Source: an archaeon (GTDB taxonomy: Archaea; Nanobdellota; Nanobdellia; SCGC-AAA011-G17; GW2011-AR17). Taken from it: 42,387 nucleotides of DNA. Positions 6,827 to 15,411 of the stretch are shown in pieces. The notes under the pieces are model-generated. The model saw only the letters and a program-made list of their open reading frames with translations, had not been told where the DNA came from and did not search any database. The stretch spans positions 1 to 42,387 of the forward strand of contig JABHYY010000030.1 in assembly GCA_018653605.1 (NCBI GenBank), written 5' to 3'. How positions within the stretch are numbered: the stretch's first letter is position 1; each line of letters begins with the position of its first letter. The translations under genes were made by a program, and so were the position numbers.

Positions 6827-9658
6827 TTATGTATGGATTAATCCATATTTTATTAATATCCTCTTTAATTTATCTGTATTAATAATAGTTAACTTAGATT
6901 CATTTTTTGCTTTTTTAACAATTGTCCTTAATCTATCCATATCCCTTTTCTTTGTAATTTTTGCTTTAGTATAAAGTAATTCTTTTAATTCTTTTTTTAA
7001 TGGTTTATCCATTAATATGGCTAGTATATTATCAACATCTAATTTTTTATCTAGTTTTGCAAATTCCTCTCTAACTGAATTAAAATAAGGTCTATTTGAT
7101 TTAAATTTTTCATGATATCTCATCATGACTTGTTTAAAGATATTTATTTTTTTCATATCTCCACTAGAAATTTTACTTTGGTCTGCTCTTTCTAAGGCTC
7201 TTAGAACTTGATTAACTTTTACTGTAATTGATCTAGAGTGTCCTTCAAATATTAAAACATAACTAACTTCTGATTTATCTTTCAAATTTCCCATTAACTT
7301 ATGGATATAAGGTCCCCATTTCTTCTTCTTTTTCTTTTCATTGATTTCAATTCTAATATTAATTTCATTAACTATATTATTTATTATGCTAATCATATTA
7401 TTTATAGTAGTAATATTTGAACCTTGATTAATTAATTGTTGCAATAATTTCTGAATAATTTTTATTTCTTGATTAACTTTTTCAAGATCTATATTTGTTT
7501 TATTTAATATACTTATTAAATTTAAAAGAGTTAGGTTGATATTTTGAAGCAATTCAACAATTTCAGGAGACATTCCTGTATTCGTCTGATCTATATCTAT
7601 CAAAATATTAATCTTTTGCAATAACTGATTCAACAGAATTATTAAGCTTTTTTTACCTTGTTCCAATCCATTAATATTAGTAATATTAACAATGTTTATT
7701 ACAACATTTCCATTTCCACCAGGAGGTGTAACTTTCTCTCCTTTAACAGTAAATGTAGTCTCATCTCCTTTTCCAACTTCCATATCTCCATTCAAAAGGA
7801 AAACTTTTAATGTATAATTGCCTGGTTCTTCAGGTGCTCTCCAATCTTCCCATATATCTGCTCCTCTTATGAAAGGCCTTGAATCAAGTTCTTTAGAACC
7901 TTCTTTTTCTAATTCAAGAATAATGCTATCATAGTTCCCTTTACCACTAACAATCCATTTAACTGGTTTTTGTTCTAAAGGTTTTAAAACACCAGTTGGT
8001 TTATACCCTTGTTTAAACCTAACACTTATACCTTCTTTAACAGTAAATTTTACTCTAGAACCTTCTCCAACTTTTTTATCTCCTTTAGTTGCAACAACAA
8101 CAAGTTCATATTCACCAAGTTCATCAACTCCTTCTAGAGGAATTATTGAAGAACTGTTCATAGATTCAAAAATATTCTCTTTAGGATATTTAAATTCATT
8201 AATAACAGTTCTACCCTTTGCAATAGCAATATAAACTTGATCAAAATCATCTCCTTCTTTTAATAAAACAACTTTTATTTCTTGTCCTGTAGACACTGGT
8301 TTTTGAGGATTATATCTTCTTTTGAACCACACTCTTATTGGCTTTTCATTAACAGTAATAGTACCATCATATTCTTCAGCAATATAATCCTTATGCTCTA
8401 ATTTGATAATAAATTCATGTTCTCCAAGAGACAAATCAGCAAATTTAACTTTTGCAGTACCTTTCATTCCAGTATGATCTCTTCTTTCTTGACCATTACA
8501 CTCCACTATTGCAAGAACTCTACTTCTAGCTTTTTTAGTCTTTGCATCTTTTACTTTAATTGTTATTTCAGCAACCTCACCTTCATTAATAATTGGATTA
8601 TTAAACTCAGCAATCAATTTCTTAACCTCTTCTTCAATTGCAAAAGCATCATTATTTGTTGCTTGACCTAAATATTCTTTTTTGTGGTCATAAGCTCTAA
8701 CAACTAAATAACAATTATTAATACTAACATTTGGAGCTTTCCAAGTGTAAATTGTTTCTTTTTTCTTACCAAGAATAGTTTTTTCATTACCAACCCATTC
8801 TTTTTTGTCAGCATCATACAATAATAATTTATAATATTTTACTAATTTTTCATCACTAACTTTCCAATGTAATCCTATTTCTTTATTAGCATCAACCTTT
8901 TCTCCATTAGGTACAGTAGTAAACTCTATATTGAACTTTTCTTTGACAGTAATTTTAGACTGCACTGGATCAGCTTCATACAAAGGATTCTCTTTTAATT
9001 CAGCAACAACATCATGTTCTCCAACATCTAGATCAGGAATTTTAAATTCAACATAAGAAGGAGTAGTACCTCCACCAGAACTATCTCCATAATATTCTTT
9101 TCCTTCAATTTTTAAGATAATTTTAAGATCATTAACTCCTTGGTTATTCTCATCATAAATAGCAACCCATATTTCTGCTTCACCATCTTTCTCAATTTCA
9201 AAAGAATTAGTATATTTTTGATCTTGGAAAAAATGTAATGTTACTTTTTTCTTTTCAAACAGATAATCTAAATTAAAAGTTCTTTCATGTTTTTCAACCA
9301 TCCCATCAGTTCTCTTAGCATTTACAACAAATTTAAGTTTACCTGGTTTCAAACCAGCATCAGAATCATAAGGTTGTCCATTCAAAAGCATGCCTACATT
9401 AGTTTCAATATCACCTTCTATTTGATCTTCATAAACATCCTTATATTTCTCTTTCTTTAGAGTATTACTAGTAGGACTTTTTTTCTCTGAAGGCTTATCC
9501 TTTTCCTTAGATGGTTTATCTTTCTTTTTCTTTCTAGAACGAAACCTACCCAAAAGACCTTTTCTTCCTCTTTGATAACTAGAAGGAGCTCCTGCTAATT
9601 TGTTATTCTTAGGAAATTCCTCTAATTCCACTTCCGGTTTATCTTTTTCTTCAGCCAT
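6827..9658 (-). CDS. Large Ig-like repeat protein with Asn/Ile-rich helical region, function unknown
   Basis: A 943-residue protein, not recognised as a named family. There is no signal peptide: the N-terminus is acidic, then has a strongly basic stretch (about residues 30-65). Residues 70-645 look like five or so beta-sandwich (Ig/filamin-like) repeats, recurring endings being ITVKEK, ITVNEK, FTVKEG, FTVKGE. Residues 650-776 are Asn/Ile/Leu-rich and predicted helical or coiled coil, followed by a six-Lys run and a basic helical C-terminus to 943. It starts 3 bp after the stop of the 679-aa membrane protein gene, so they are co-expressed and probably partners. Without an export signal it may be cytoplasmic, which is odd for tandem Ig-like domains. 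Confidence 0.8.
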   Translation of the reverse strand: MAEEKDKPEVELEEFPKNNKLAGAPSSYQRGRKGLLGRFRSRKKKKDKPSKEKDKPSEKKSPTSNTLKKEKYKDVYEDQIEGDIETNVGMLLNGQPYDSDAGLKPGKLKFVVNAKRTDGMVEKHERTFNLDYLFEKKKVTLHFFQDQKYTNSFEIEKDGEAEIWVAIYDENNQGVNDLKIILKIEGKEYYGDSSGGGTTPSYVEFKIPDLDVGEHDVVAELKENPLYEADPVQSKITVKEKFNIEFTTVPNGEKVDANKEIGLHWKVSDEKLVKYYKLLLYDADKKEWVGNEKTILGKKKETIYTWKAPNVSINNCYLVVRAYDHKKEYLGQATNNDAFAIEEEVKKLIAEFNNPIINEGEVAEITIKVKDAKTKKARSRVLAIVECNGQERRDHTGMKGTAKVKFADLSLGEHEFIIKLEHKDYIAEEYDGTITVNEKPIRVWFKRRYNPQKPVSTGQEIKVVLLKEGDDFDQVYIAIAKGRTVINEFKYPKENIFESMNSSSIIPLEGVDELGEYELVVVATKGDKKVGEGSRVKFTVKEGISVRFKQGYKPTGVLKPLEQKPVKWIVSGKGNYDSIILELEKEGSKELDSRPFIRGADIWEDWRAPEEPGNYTLKVFLLNGDMEVGKGDETTFTVKGEKVTPPGGNGNVVINIVNITNINGLEQGKKSLIILLNQLLQKINILIDIDQTNTGMSPEIVELLQNINLTLLNLISILNKTNIDLEKVNQEIKIIQKLLQQLINQGSNITTINNMISIINNIVNEINIRIEINEKKKKKKWGPYIHKLMGNLKDKSEVSYVLIFEGHSRSITVKVNQVLRALERADQSKISSGDMKKINIFKQVMMRYHEKFKSNRPYFNSVREEFAKLDKKLDVDNILAILMDKPLKKELKELLYTKAKITKKRDMDRLRTIVKKAKNESKLTIINTDKLKRILIKYGLIHT

Positions 9659-9661
9659 TTT

Positions 9662-11701
9662 CTAAAAAGTTTGATATCTTGGACCTCCAAATCCTGCTGC
9701 AGGTGATCTAAATGTGATATTCACAGGTGCTGGTGTTGCAACAGTACCTAATGCTGGATGAGAAACATTAACAGTTATTGGATGACTCTCAACCACTCCC
9801 ATAGCTAAATTTCTTGGTATTGTAACACGCAAGTTTGCAGGAACTGAACCACTAGCATCAGTAGTATGAACAACTCCACCAAAAATATCAACAGGCATAG
9901 CAACCCCTGCAGCATTTGTATAACCATCAGCAACAGTAATAGTAGCACCATTAACAGGTCTTCCAGTTCTATTATCTAAAACAAAAAAGTTCATTAACAT
10001 CTCTCTATTTGAAACACCTGGCTCAGGAACCCACATCATTGTAACACTCATACTAGCAGTAGTAGTAGGTGTTGGTAAAGGACCACCAGCTCCAACAATA
10101 ATTTCAAAAACATGAGCAATTGCAGGTTCTCTATCTGCTGCAGTAACACTATTCACATATAACCTCAATCTCATATCACGATCAGGTGCTTGTAAAAGAA
10201 CTGAATTAATACCATAAGGTCCTGTGTTAACTGTAACAGTATTTGAAGTGCTTCCATCAGCATCTCTGAACAATCCTGGCTGATCAACTGTCAATTGTAC
10301 AACTGCACCTGATGTAGCCATAAACTTGCTAACACCTTCATAAACACCAACAACCAAAGGCAAAGTTTCATTTCTATTAATTCTTAATCTATCACTCTTC
10401 CTACCCATCCTAGCAAATCCAGACAACCTACTCCACCTTGTAGTAAAAGGAGCAGTAGCACCTCTATTTAATTGGAAAAAATCTAAAGGCAAAACACCAT
10501 CTAAAGTTGCAAACCATCCAATAATACTTCTACCTGGAGGCTCAACAAAGGTATCACCTAAATTAAGAATATATCTTAACCTTCTACCTTTCAACAACTT
10601 ATCCCATAACAGATTTCCAAACAAGTATTTTAATCCATCACCAATATTGCCTTTAAACTTCCATAACAACCATAACAAACCAGCAAGTATTGCAAGACCA
10701 AAAATAACAAAGAAAACTAAGATACTCCATCCACCTAAATAGTAAATAATAATTGCACCTAAGATTAATGCAAGCAAAGTTAAAATTAACCACCATCTAG
10801 GTTTATTATTTGTAGAGTCCCAAAATATGAATTTAAGTACAGCTCCAATCTGTTCTCTAAAATGCCATATTAACCAAATCAAAGCAGAAACTAAAAGAAT
10901 AAACAGAACAACACCCAATCCCCAAGCACCATAAAACAATATTCCTGCCAAAGGCCCAGCCAACCAAGCCAAGATCCCACCCCCATTACTTAACAAGAAT
11001 AATAACAAAGCAACACCAAGTATAACTAAGAACACATATCCAAGACTTTTAAAATCAGCATTTCCTGCTTTATTTTTTATCCCTTTAAGCCATCCCATTG
11101 TAGAAGCTAAATAAATTAAACCACACACCAATGCAGCAACCAACAATATTGTCAATAAAGGAGACAACTTAAAGAAAAACAAATAAATTATCTCAGACAT
11201 AATTTCATCAAAAGCATAACCCATTGGCATCCCACCAACAACACCTTGGAAAGAAGGAAGTGTATACAATGCAACAAACATTAAAATACAAATAATTGCA
11301 GTCAAAAGCAAAGCTTTCCATGGCCATTTACCATCTTCAGACTTTTCTCCAGTCAATCCTCTCATTATAAAAAAGATAACCAAGAAAGGCGCTAACAACC
11401 CAATTGCCCAACCAAAATTTTCAAGAATAACATCAGGTGTAAACCTCATAACAATCAAAGAAACAATCAAAGAAAACATAACAGCAAATCTGTGCTGTTC
11501 ATTTTTACCACCTTCATCTTTGAAAACAGTCTCTTTTGTTGATTTAAATATTATAATATAAACCAATGCAGCATAAAGAAACTTCAATAAAACTGCACTT
11601 TCATCAGTTGCACCCAAAAAGATATCTAGGATAGATCCATCCTTAGCTAACACACTAGGAACTAATAACAAAGTTAAGACTATCCATAAACCTCTTTTCA
11701 T
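9662..11701 (-). CDS. Multi-spanning membrane protein with C-terminal Ig-like domains, function unknown
   Basis: A 679-residue protein with a cleavable-looking signal peptide (MKRGLWIVLTLLLVPSVLA). It then has about nine to eleven hydrophobic segments between residues 30 and 350, several in long pairs (for example 245-280 and 300-345). Residues 375-679 are a soluble region rich in Thr, Val and Gly with beta-strand character and a PTPTTTAS linker near residue 560, resembling extracellular Ig-like or carboxypeptidase-regulatory-like domains. I do not recognise the family. It is first in an operon with the 943-aa protein, which suggests a membrane platform plus accessory protein. A TATA-like ATTTAAATATATA lies upstream, with a weak purine-rich GGAAG near the ATG. 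Confidence 0.82.
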   Translation of the reverse strand: MKRGLWIVLTLLLVPSVLAKDGSILDIFLGATDESAVLLKFLYAALVYIIIFKSTKETVFKDEGGKNEQHRFAVMFSLIVSLIVMRFTPDVILENFGWAIGLLAPFLVIFFIMRGLTGEKSEDGKWPWKALLLTAIICILMFVALYTLPSFQGVVGGMPMGYAFDEIMSEIIYLFFFKLSPLLTILLVAALVCGLIYLASTMGWLKGIKNKAGNADFKSLGYVFLVILGVALLLFLLSNGGGILAWLAGPLAGILFYGAWGLGVVLFILLVSALIWLIWHFREQIGAVLKFIFWDSTNNKPRWWLILTLLALILGAIIIYYLGGWSILVFFVIFGLAILAGLLWLLWKFKGNIGDGLKYLFGNLLWDKLLKGRRLRYILNLGDTFVEPPGRSIIGWFATLDGVLPLDFFQLNRGATAPFTTRWSRLSGFARMGRKSDRLRINRNETLPLVVGVYEGVSKFMATSGAVVQLTVDQPGLFRDADGSTSNTVTVNTGPYGINSVLLQAPDRDMRLRLYVNSVTAADREPAIAHVFEIIVGAGGPLPTPTTTASMSVTMMWVPEPGVSNREMLMNFFVLDNRTGRPVNGATITVADGYTNAAGVAMPVDIFGGVVHTTDASGSVPANLRVTIPRNLAMGVVESHPITVNVSHPALGTVATPAPVNITFRSPAAGFGGPRYQTF

Positions 11702-11739
11702 ACACTTCCTTTATATTAGTTATATATTTAAATGTTTTC

Positions 11740-12042
11740 CTAACTGGCTTTTCGCAAATCTTTCTGAACTATATTCTCTAAACTCTGATTTATTTCCTCA
11801 GGATTAGTAAATCCAATAAAATCAACATTAAATTCATACCATTCTAAGAGCTCAGAAGCCATTGGAGTTCCAGAATAACACCTAATCATATTTGTAATAT
11901 AAGCAGTGTAAATAGGAATCATCTTTTCCCTATACCTATTTTTTTGCTCTAAACTATTTAATTTAATCTCACTTTCAACAATCCAATCATACAGGTGCAT
12001 GATATTATTCGAAACATTCAAACTATCTTTCACAGTCAACAT
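11740..12042 (-). CDS. Orphan protein, 100 aa
   Basis: The best start is the ATG at 12042 (MLTVKDSLNV), because a perfect Shine-Dalgarno GGAGGTGA lies at 12048-12055 with 5-nt spacing; the frame itself is open further upstream. The product is about 100 residues, mostly helical and acidic, with one cysteine, no membrane segment and no motif I recognise. It lies 38 bp upstream of the 679-aa membrane-protein gene on the same strand, although that gene has its own TATA box. The strong ribosome site argues that it is translated. Function unknown. Confidence 0.7.
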   Translation of the reverse strand: MLTVKDSLNVSNNIMHLYDWIVESEIKLNSLEQKNRYREKMIPIYTAYITNMIRCYSGTPMASELLEWYEFNVDFIGFTNPEEINQSLENIVQKDLRKAS

Positions 12043-12047
12043 TTTTC

Positions 12048-12055
12048 TCACCTCC
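12048..12055 (-). promoter_or_regulatory. Shine-Dalgarno GGAGGTGA deciding the start of the 100-aa orphan
   Basis: The minus strand reads GGAGGTGA, five bases before the ATG at 12042. It complements the archaeal 16S 3' end and rules out the longer TTG-initiated reading. Confidence 0.8.
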
Positions 12056-12161
12056 AAACTAAATCTTGAAAAAACGATTTATAAAAACAACATATAATTT
12101 TTCGTAAACTTTTCAGAAATTTATGCAAAAGCTTATTAAGTAGAAAAGCAGCTCAATTAAA

Positions 12162-12422
12162 ATGCATAGAATAGCTTTGAAAACTATTACAAAAACAATT
12201 GTTGTTGGTGCATTCACATTTGCAGCAGCATTAATTTGGAGAGAATTTATTGTTGATGTATTACACTTATTTTTTCCTGAAGGAGAAATATTAGGAGATT
12301 TTATTGCTGCAGTTATTGCAACAATTATTTTAGTTGGTTTTGTTTACATATTTCTTAAAACAGAAGAAGAAGCAGAATATGTTATTAAAAAAATTAGAAA
12401 AAGTAGAAAAAAGAAAAAATAA
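12162..12422 (+). CDS. Small two-helix membrane protein (DUF5654-like)
   Basis: An 86-residue protein. Residues 10-29 (TKTIVVGAFTFAAALIWREF) and about 45-66 (FIAAVIATIILVGFVYIFL) are hydrophobic helices, and the C-terminus is a basic tail (KKIRKSRKKKK). The IWRE motif after the first helix and the overall plan recall the archaeal DUF5654 family of unknown function. A CTTATTAA element about 25 bp upstream could be its TATA box. The stop abuts the stop of the convergent iscU gene with no spacer. Membrane location is clear; role unknown. Confidence 0.78.
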   Translation: MHRIALKTITKTIVVGAFTFAAALIWREFIVDVLHLFFPEGEILGDFIAAVIATIILVGFVYIFLKTEEEAEYVIKKIRKSRKKKK

Positions 12423-12785
12423 TTATTTCTTATAATCTTTAATTGCTTTCTTTAGGGCATCTATTGCAAGAAAAGAACAGTGAACTTTGACAGCAGGAAC
12501 ATCGCCACCAAGCTCTTTTATCACATCTTCATTACTTAATTTCTCAGCTTCGTCGACAGTTTTACCTTTAGCAACTCTACACAATGCTTCAGAAGATGCA
12601 ATTGCAGCAACACAACCAAATGTTTCAAACTTTATTTCTTTGATCACATTATCCTTAACTTTGATATACAGTTTAAGTATATCACCACATTTCATGTTTC
12701 CGACTTCACCAACACCATCAGCATTTTTAATAGTTCCAACATGCTTAGGACTCTTGAAATATTCCATTACTTTTTTAGCGTACAT
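12423..12785 (-). CDS. iscU: Iron-sulfur cluster scaffold protein IscU
   Basis: A 120-residue NifU_N/IscU protein on which new Fe-S clusters are assembled from sulfur supplied by IscS. All three ligand cysteines are present: C33 (KCGD, with D35), C58 (FETFGCVAAIASS) and C103 (VHCSFLAIDA). The LPPVK chaperone-recognition motif of bacterial IscU reads VPAVK here, so HscA-type recognition may be absent; no hscA/hscB or fdx is in the window. The ATG lies inside the end of iscS (11-bp overlap), so synthesis is coupled. It is third in the operon regulator-iscS-iscU. Confidence 0.95.
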   Translation of the reverse strand: MYAKKVMEYFKSPKHVGTIKNADGVGEVGNMKCGDILKLYIKVKDNVIKEIKFETFGCVAAIASSEALCRVAKGKTVDEAEKLSNEDVIKELGGDVPAVKVHCSFLAIDALKKAIKDYKK

Positions 12786-13896
12786 TTTTTACAGGACTTA
12801 TCCTCCTCAATTTTTCAACAATTTTTTTCAACTCTTTAACAGTATACTCTATATCTTGCTCAGTTGTAAACTTGCTTAGTGTAAACCTAATTGATCCATG
12901 TGCTTGCTCATGCTTCATACCAAGTGCCATTAAAACATGCGAAGGTTCTAAAGATTGCGAACTACAAGCAGATCCAGTTGAAACAGCAATTCCTTTCATA
13001 TTCAACATCATCAACAAACTTTCACCTTCAATACCCATAAAAGAAATATTAACATTATTACACAATCTTTCTTTAGGACCATTTAATTTTGTATTAGGAA
13101 TTTTTAGAATTTCTTCAGTTAACTTCTCTCTTAACTTTTTAATCTGTTCAACAGGCTGTTTCATTTCAACAGCTTTTGCAAACCCAACAATTCCAGGCAA
13201 GTTTTCAGTACCAGGTCTAACATCCCTTTCTTGATGTCCACCATAAACTAAACTTCCAACTCTAACTCCTCTTTTTATATACAATGCACCAACACCTTTT
13301 GGCCCATGTATCTTATGAGAAGATATGGACAGTGTAGTAACATTCTTAACATCAATTGGAACTTTAGTAAAACTTTGTACAGCATCAACATGGAAAAACA
13401 CTTTATGCTTCTTACAAATCTTGCCAATCTTTTCAATATCTTGAATAACACCAACTTCATTATTTCCATGGATAACAGAAACCAAAGCAGTATCTTTAGT
13501 AATCAATTTTTCCAACTCATCCAACTTAACAAAACCTTCACTATCAACACCAACATAACTAACTTTGTAACCTTTCAAACTCTTACAAGTGTTATACACA
13601 GAAGGATGCTCAATCTTAGTTGTAATAACATGCTTTTTCTCAGTCTTGGATAACAAACCCTTGATAGCCAAATTATTAGACTCAGTACCACCTGAAGTAA
13701 AAATAATCTCATCACTTCCAGCACCAAACTCATCAGCAACAGTTTTCCTAGATTTCTCTAACAACTCTTTAGCTCTCTCACCAAATGAATGCAAAGAAGA
13801 AGGATTACCATACTCACTAACTAAAACTTTTTTCATTTCAGCAACAACTTTTTCATCAGCTTTAGTTGTAGCTCCATTATCTAAATACACTTTCAT
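12775..13896 (-). CDS. iscS: Cysteine desulfurase IscS/NifS
   Basis: A 373-residue PLP enzyme that removes sulfur from cysteine for Fe-S cluster and thio-modification pathways. Visible: YLDNGATTKAD at the N-terminus, FTSGGTESNN, HVDAVQSF, the PLP lysine in SSHKIHGPKGVGALY (K195) and the catalytic cysteine in STGSACSSQSLEPSHVL (C311). The long flexible Cys loop SACSSQSLEPSHVL is IscS-like (group I). I chose the ATG at 13896 because it forms an ATGA overlap with the stop of the upstream HTH gene; a GTG three codons upstream is also open. The iscU start overlaps its end. Confidence 0.96.
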   Translation of the reverse strand: MKVYLDNGATTKADEKVVAEMKKVLVSEYGNPSSLHSFGERAKELLEKSRKTVADEFGAGSDEIIFTSGGTESNNLAIKGLLSKTEKKHVITTKIEHPSVYNTCKSLKGYKVSYVGVDSEGFVKLDELEKLITKDTALVSVIHGNNEVGVIQDIEKIGKICKKHKVFFHVDAVQSFTKVPIDVKNVTTLSISSHKIHGPKGVGALYIKRGVRVGSLVYGGHQERDVRPGTENLPGIVGFAKAVEMKQPVEQIKKLREKLTEEILKIPNTKLNGPKERLCNNVNISFMGIEGESLLMMLNMKGIAVSTGSACSSQSLEPSHVLMALGMKHEQAHGSIRFTLSKFTTEQDIEYTVKELKKIVEKLRRISPVKNVR

Positions 13897-14252
13897 CTTT
13901 TGCACGCCCTACATCCTTTCAAACCTTGGTTTAAACTTCTATGGATTTTACACATATGATCTCTTCTTTTCAAATACTTACATATTCTTTGTAGTTCCTT
14001 CATGCTTGCACTTTTAGCTTTAGAGTCTACAATTCTCCGAGCTGAAATCTTTATTTGGTTAAGCACAGCCGGAGAAAATTTAACATCTTTCCCTCTTTTG
14101 TTTTTTAGGTACTGTGATACCGCAGCTTCAGTAATACACAATCTTTTTGCAATTTCTTTTTGGGTTAGATCTTCTTCTAACAAAGCCTTAGCTAACTCTT
14201 TTCTAATTGCAGGTATGATATACCACACTTCAATTTCTTGGGGAAGGTTCAT
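13893..14252 (-). CDS. HTH transcriptional regulator with C-terminal cysteine cluster, heads the isc operon
   Basis: A 119-residue protein beginning MNLPQEIEVWYIIPAIRKEL. Residues 29-52 form an XRE-type helix-turn-helix (LTQKEIAKRLCITEAAVSQY), and the N-terminus resembles the HTH half of archaeal COG2522/ThiR-like regulators. The basic tail carries C91-x9-C101-x12-C114-x2-C117, which could ligate an Fe-S cluster or metal. It overlaps iscS by 4 bp. An 18-bp palindrome covers its predicted transcription start. By context it is probably an Fe-S-sensing autorepressor of the isc operon, functionally like bacterial IscR but unrelated to its Rrf2 fold. The role is inferred; the HTH and cysteines are seen directly. 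The upstream TTG start is less likely than the ATG at 14252. Confidence 0.85.
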   Translation of the reverse strand: MNLPQEIEVWYIIPAIRKELAKALLEEDLTQKEIAKRLCITEAAVSQYLKNKRGKDVKFSPAVLNQIKISARRIVDSKAKSASMKELQRICKYLKRRDHMCKIHRSLNQGLKGCRACKR

Positions 14253-14270
14253 AATTAACAATAGTTAATT
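14253..14270. promoter_or_regulatory. Palindromic operator candidate of the isc operon
   Basis: The sequence AATTAAC-AATA-GTTAATT has perfect 7-bp inverted arms and lies directly upstream of the ATG at 14252. It covers the transcription start expected from the TATA box at 14278-14287. This position suits a repressor that blocks polymerase. The likely ligand is the HTH protein encoded immediately downstream. Confidence 0.65.
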
Positions 14271-14277
14271 CTTCCTA

Positions 14278-14287
14278 TTTATAAGCT
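14278..14287 (-). promoter_or_regulatory. TATA box of the isc operon
   Basis: The minus strand reads AGCTTATAAA, centred about 30 bp upstream of the start codon at 14252, the spacing expected for a leaderless archaeal mRNA. Confidence 0.6.
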
Positions 14288-14311
14288 TTATGGAATGGTA
14301 TTAAGAATCTA

Positions 14312-14719
14312 TTATCTCATATCAAGATGATATGCTACAAAACTAGATCTTATTCTGGAATCATTTAAATGATTGGGTTCAAATTCTTGTCCTAATATCT
14401 CTTCAATCCGATCGTATAAATCTCTTTCAGAGATTTTGCCACCACAAGTAAAACCATGGCCTCTTACCAAAGATACACTTTGTTCAGAAGTTACTGCAGA
14501 TTGCATTGTCTCTTCAAGCATATCATAAAAGAAATTTTGATTAGGGATGATAAATTCATCTAAATTTCTAGACATAATTACTAACCAGTCTACTGGATCT
14601 CCAACAGCAGCTACTTGGGAAGCAACACGAGCAAATAATCCATCAAGATATTCTCTACCATTAGCACCATCAGGACAAAAAACTCCATCTCTAACTACAT
14701 AAATATTTTGTGTTGTCAT
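14312..14719 (-). CDS. Orphan protein, 135 aa
   Basis: A 135-residue soluble, acidic protein starting MTTQNIYVVRDGVF, not recognised. It has two cysteines (C15 and one in GFTCGGK), a hydrophobic core segment VDWLVIMSRNLDEF (about 43-56) and no membrane helix. It stands alone, with an AT-rich TATA-like stretch (AATTTATTTAA) just upstream of the ATG and an unrelated operon on each side. Amino-acid composition looks like that of a real folded protein, not antisense translation. Function unknown. Confidence 0.65.
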   Translation of the reverse strand: MTTQNIYVVRDGVFCPDGANGREYLDGLFARVASQVAAVGDPVDWLVIMSRNLDEFIIPNQNFFYDMLEETMQSAVTSEQSVSLVRGHGFTCGGKISERDLYDRIEEILGQEFEPNHLNDSRIRSSFVAYHLDMR

Positions 14720-14844
14720 ATATTAAATAAATTTATTCTCCTTTTTAACAATTATTATGCTTCATTAATCCTTTTAGAGGAAGAACAACTTGCACACATA
14801 TCAGAGACACAAACCTTAAGAATTATAACTAATTTTTAAACACT

Positions 14845-15411
14845 ATGGAAATAACACATTGGTTACATGAAGTTGGAGGAAAACAAGGATTAACCTCAAA
14901 TGTATTCCTAATTAACAAAGAGATATTAATTGACTTAGGAACAAAGGATAACGCTAATTTACTCTTACAAAACCTTAAAGAATTAAATGTTTCTCCTGAA
15001 GATATAAAGAAAGTAATATTTACACATATTCACTATGATCACACTGGAGATCCAAGTAAATTCCCAAAAGCAGAATTCTTTGCTTCAAAAGAAGAAATAG
15101 AAGACTTAGCAAAGTATGGAGCTCAAGCAACAGTAACACCTTCAGCATATGCAGACATTAAAGGAATAAAACTAAACCCTTTAACAGAACTAGAAGGATT
15201 TAATGTAATACACACACCAGGCCACTCAAGAGGATCTATTTGCTTAGAAAAAGATGGTGTGCTAATATCTGGAGACACTCTTTTTAATAACAACATACCA
15301 GGAAGAATAGATCTTCCAACTGCAGCACCAGAATTAATGAAATCTTCTTTAGAAAAAATAAAGGGCTACAAGATACTCTGCCCAGGACATGGAACATGTA
15401 CAACGAAATAG
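14845..15411 (+). CDS. Metallo-beta-lactamase-fold hydrolase
   Basis: A 188-residue MBL-fold protein with a complete binuclear metal site: HIHYDH at 61-66, H127 in HTPGHSRG, D144 in ISGDTLF and a C-terminal histidine in CPGHGTC. Size and motifs match small glyoxalase-II-like hydrolases, which cleave thioesters or other esters; the substrate is not indicated. The downstream methyltransferase gene starts within its last codons (16-bp overlap), so the two are co-translated and may act in one pathway. No strong Shine-Dalgarno sequence is visible. Confidence 0.88.
   Translation: MEITHWLHEVGGKQGLTSNVFLINKEILIDLGTKDNANLLLQNLKELNVSPEDIKKVIFTHIHYDHTGDPSKFPKAEFFASKEEIEDLAKYGAQATVTPSAYADIKGIKLNPLTELEGFNVIHTPGHSRGSICLEKDGVLISGDTLFNNNIPGRIDLPTAAPELMKSSLEKIKGYKILCPGHGTCTTK

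Noticed and set aside
6879-6892. TTAATAATAGTTAA, 13 of 14 bases like the core of the isc palindrome
   Set aside because: It lies within the last codons of the 943-aa gene, far from any promoter on that strand, and such AT-rich words are frequent here.
13589-14017. Plus-strand ORF across the iscS/HTH junction
   Set aside because: It is a shadow of two well-supported minus-strand genes with conserved motifs.
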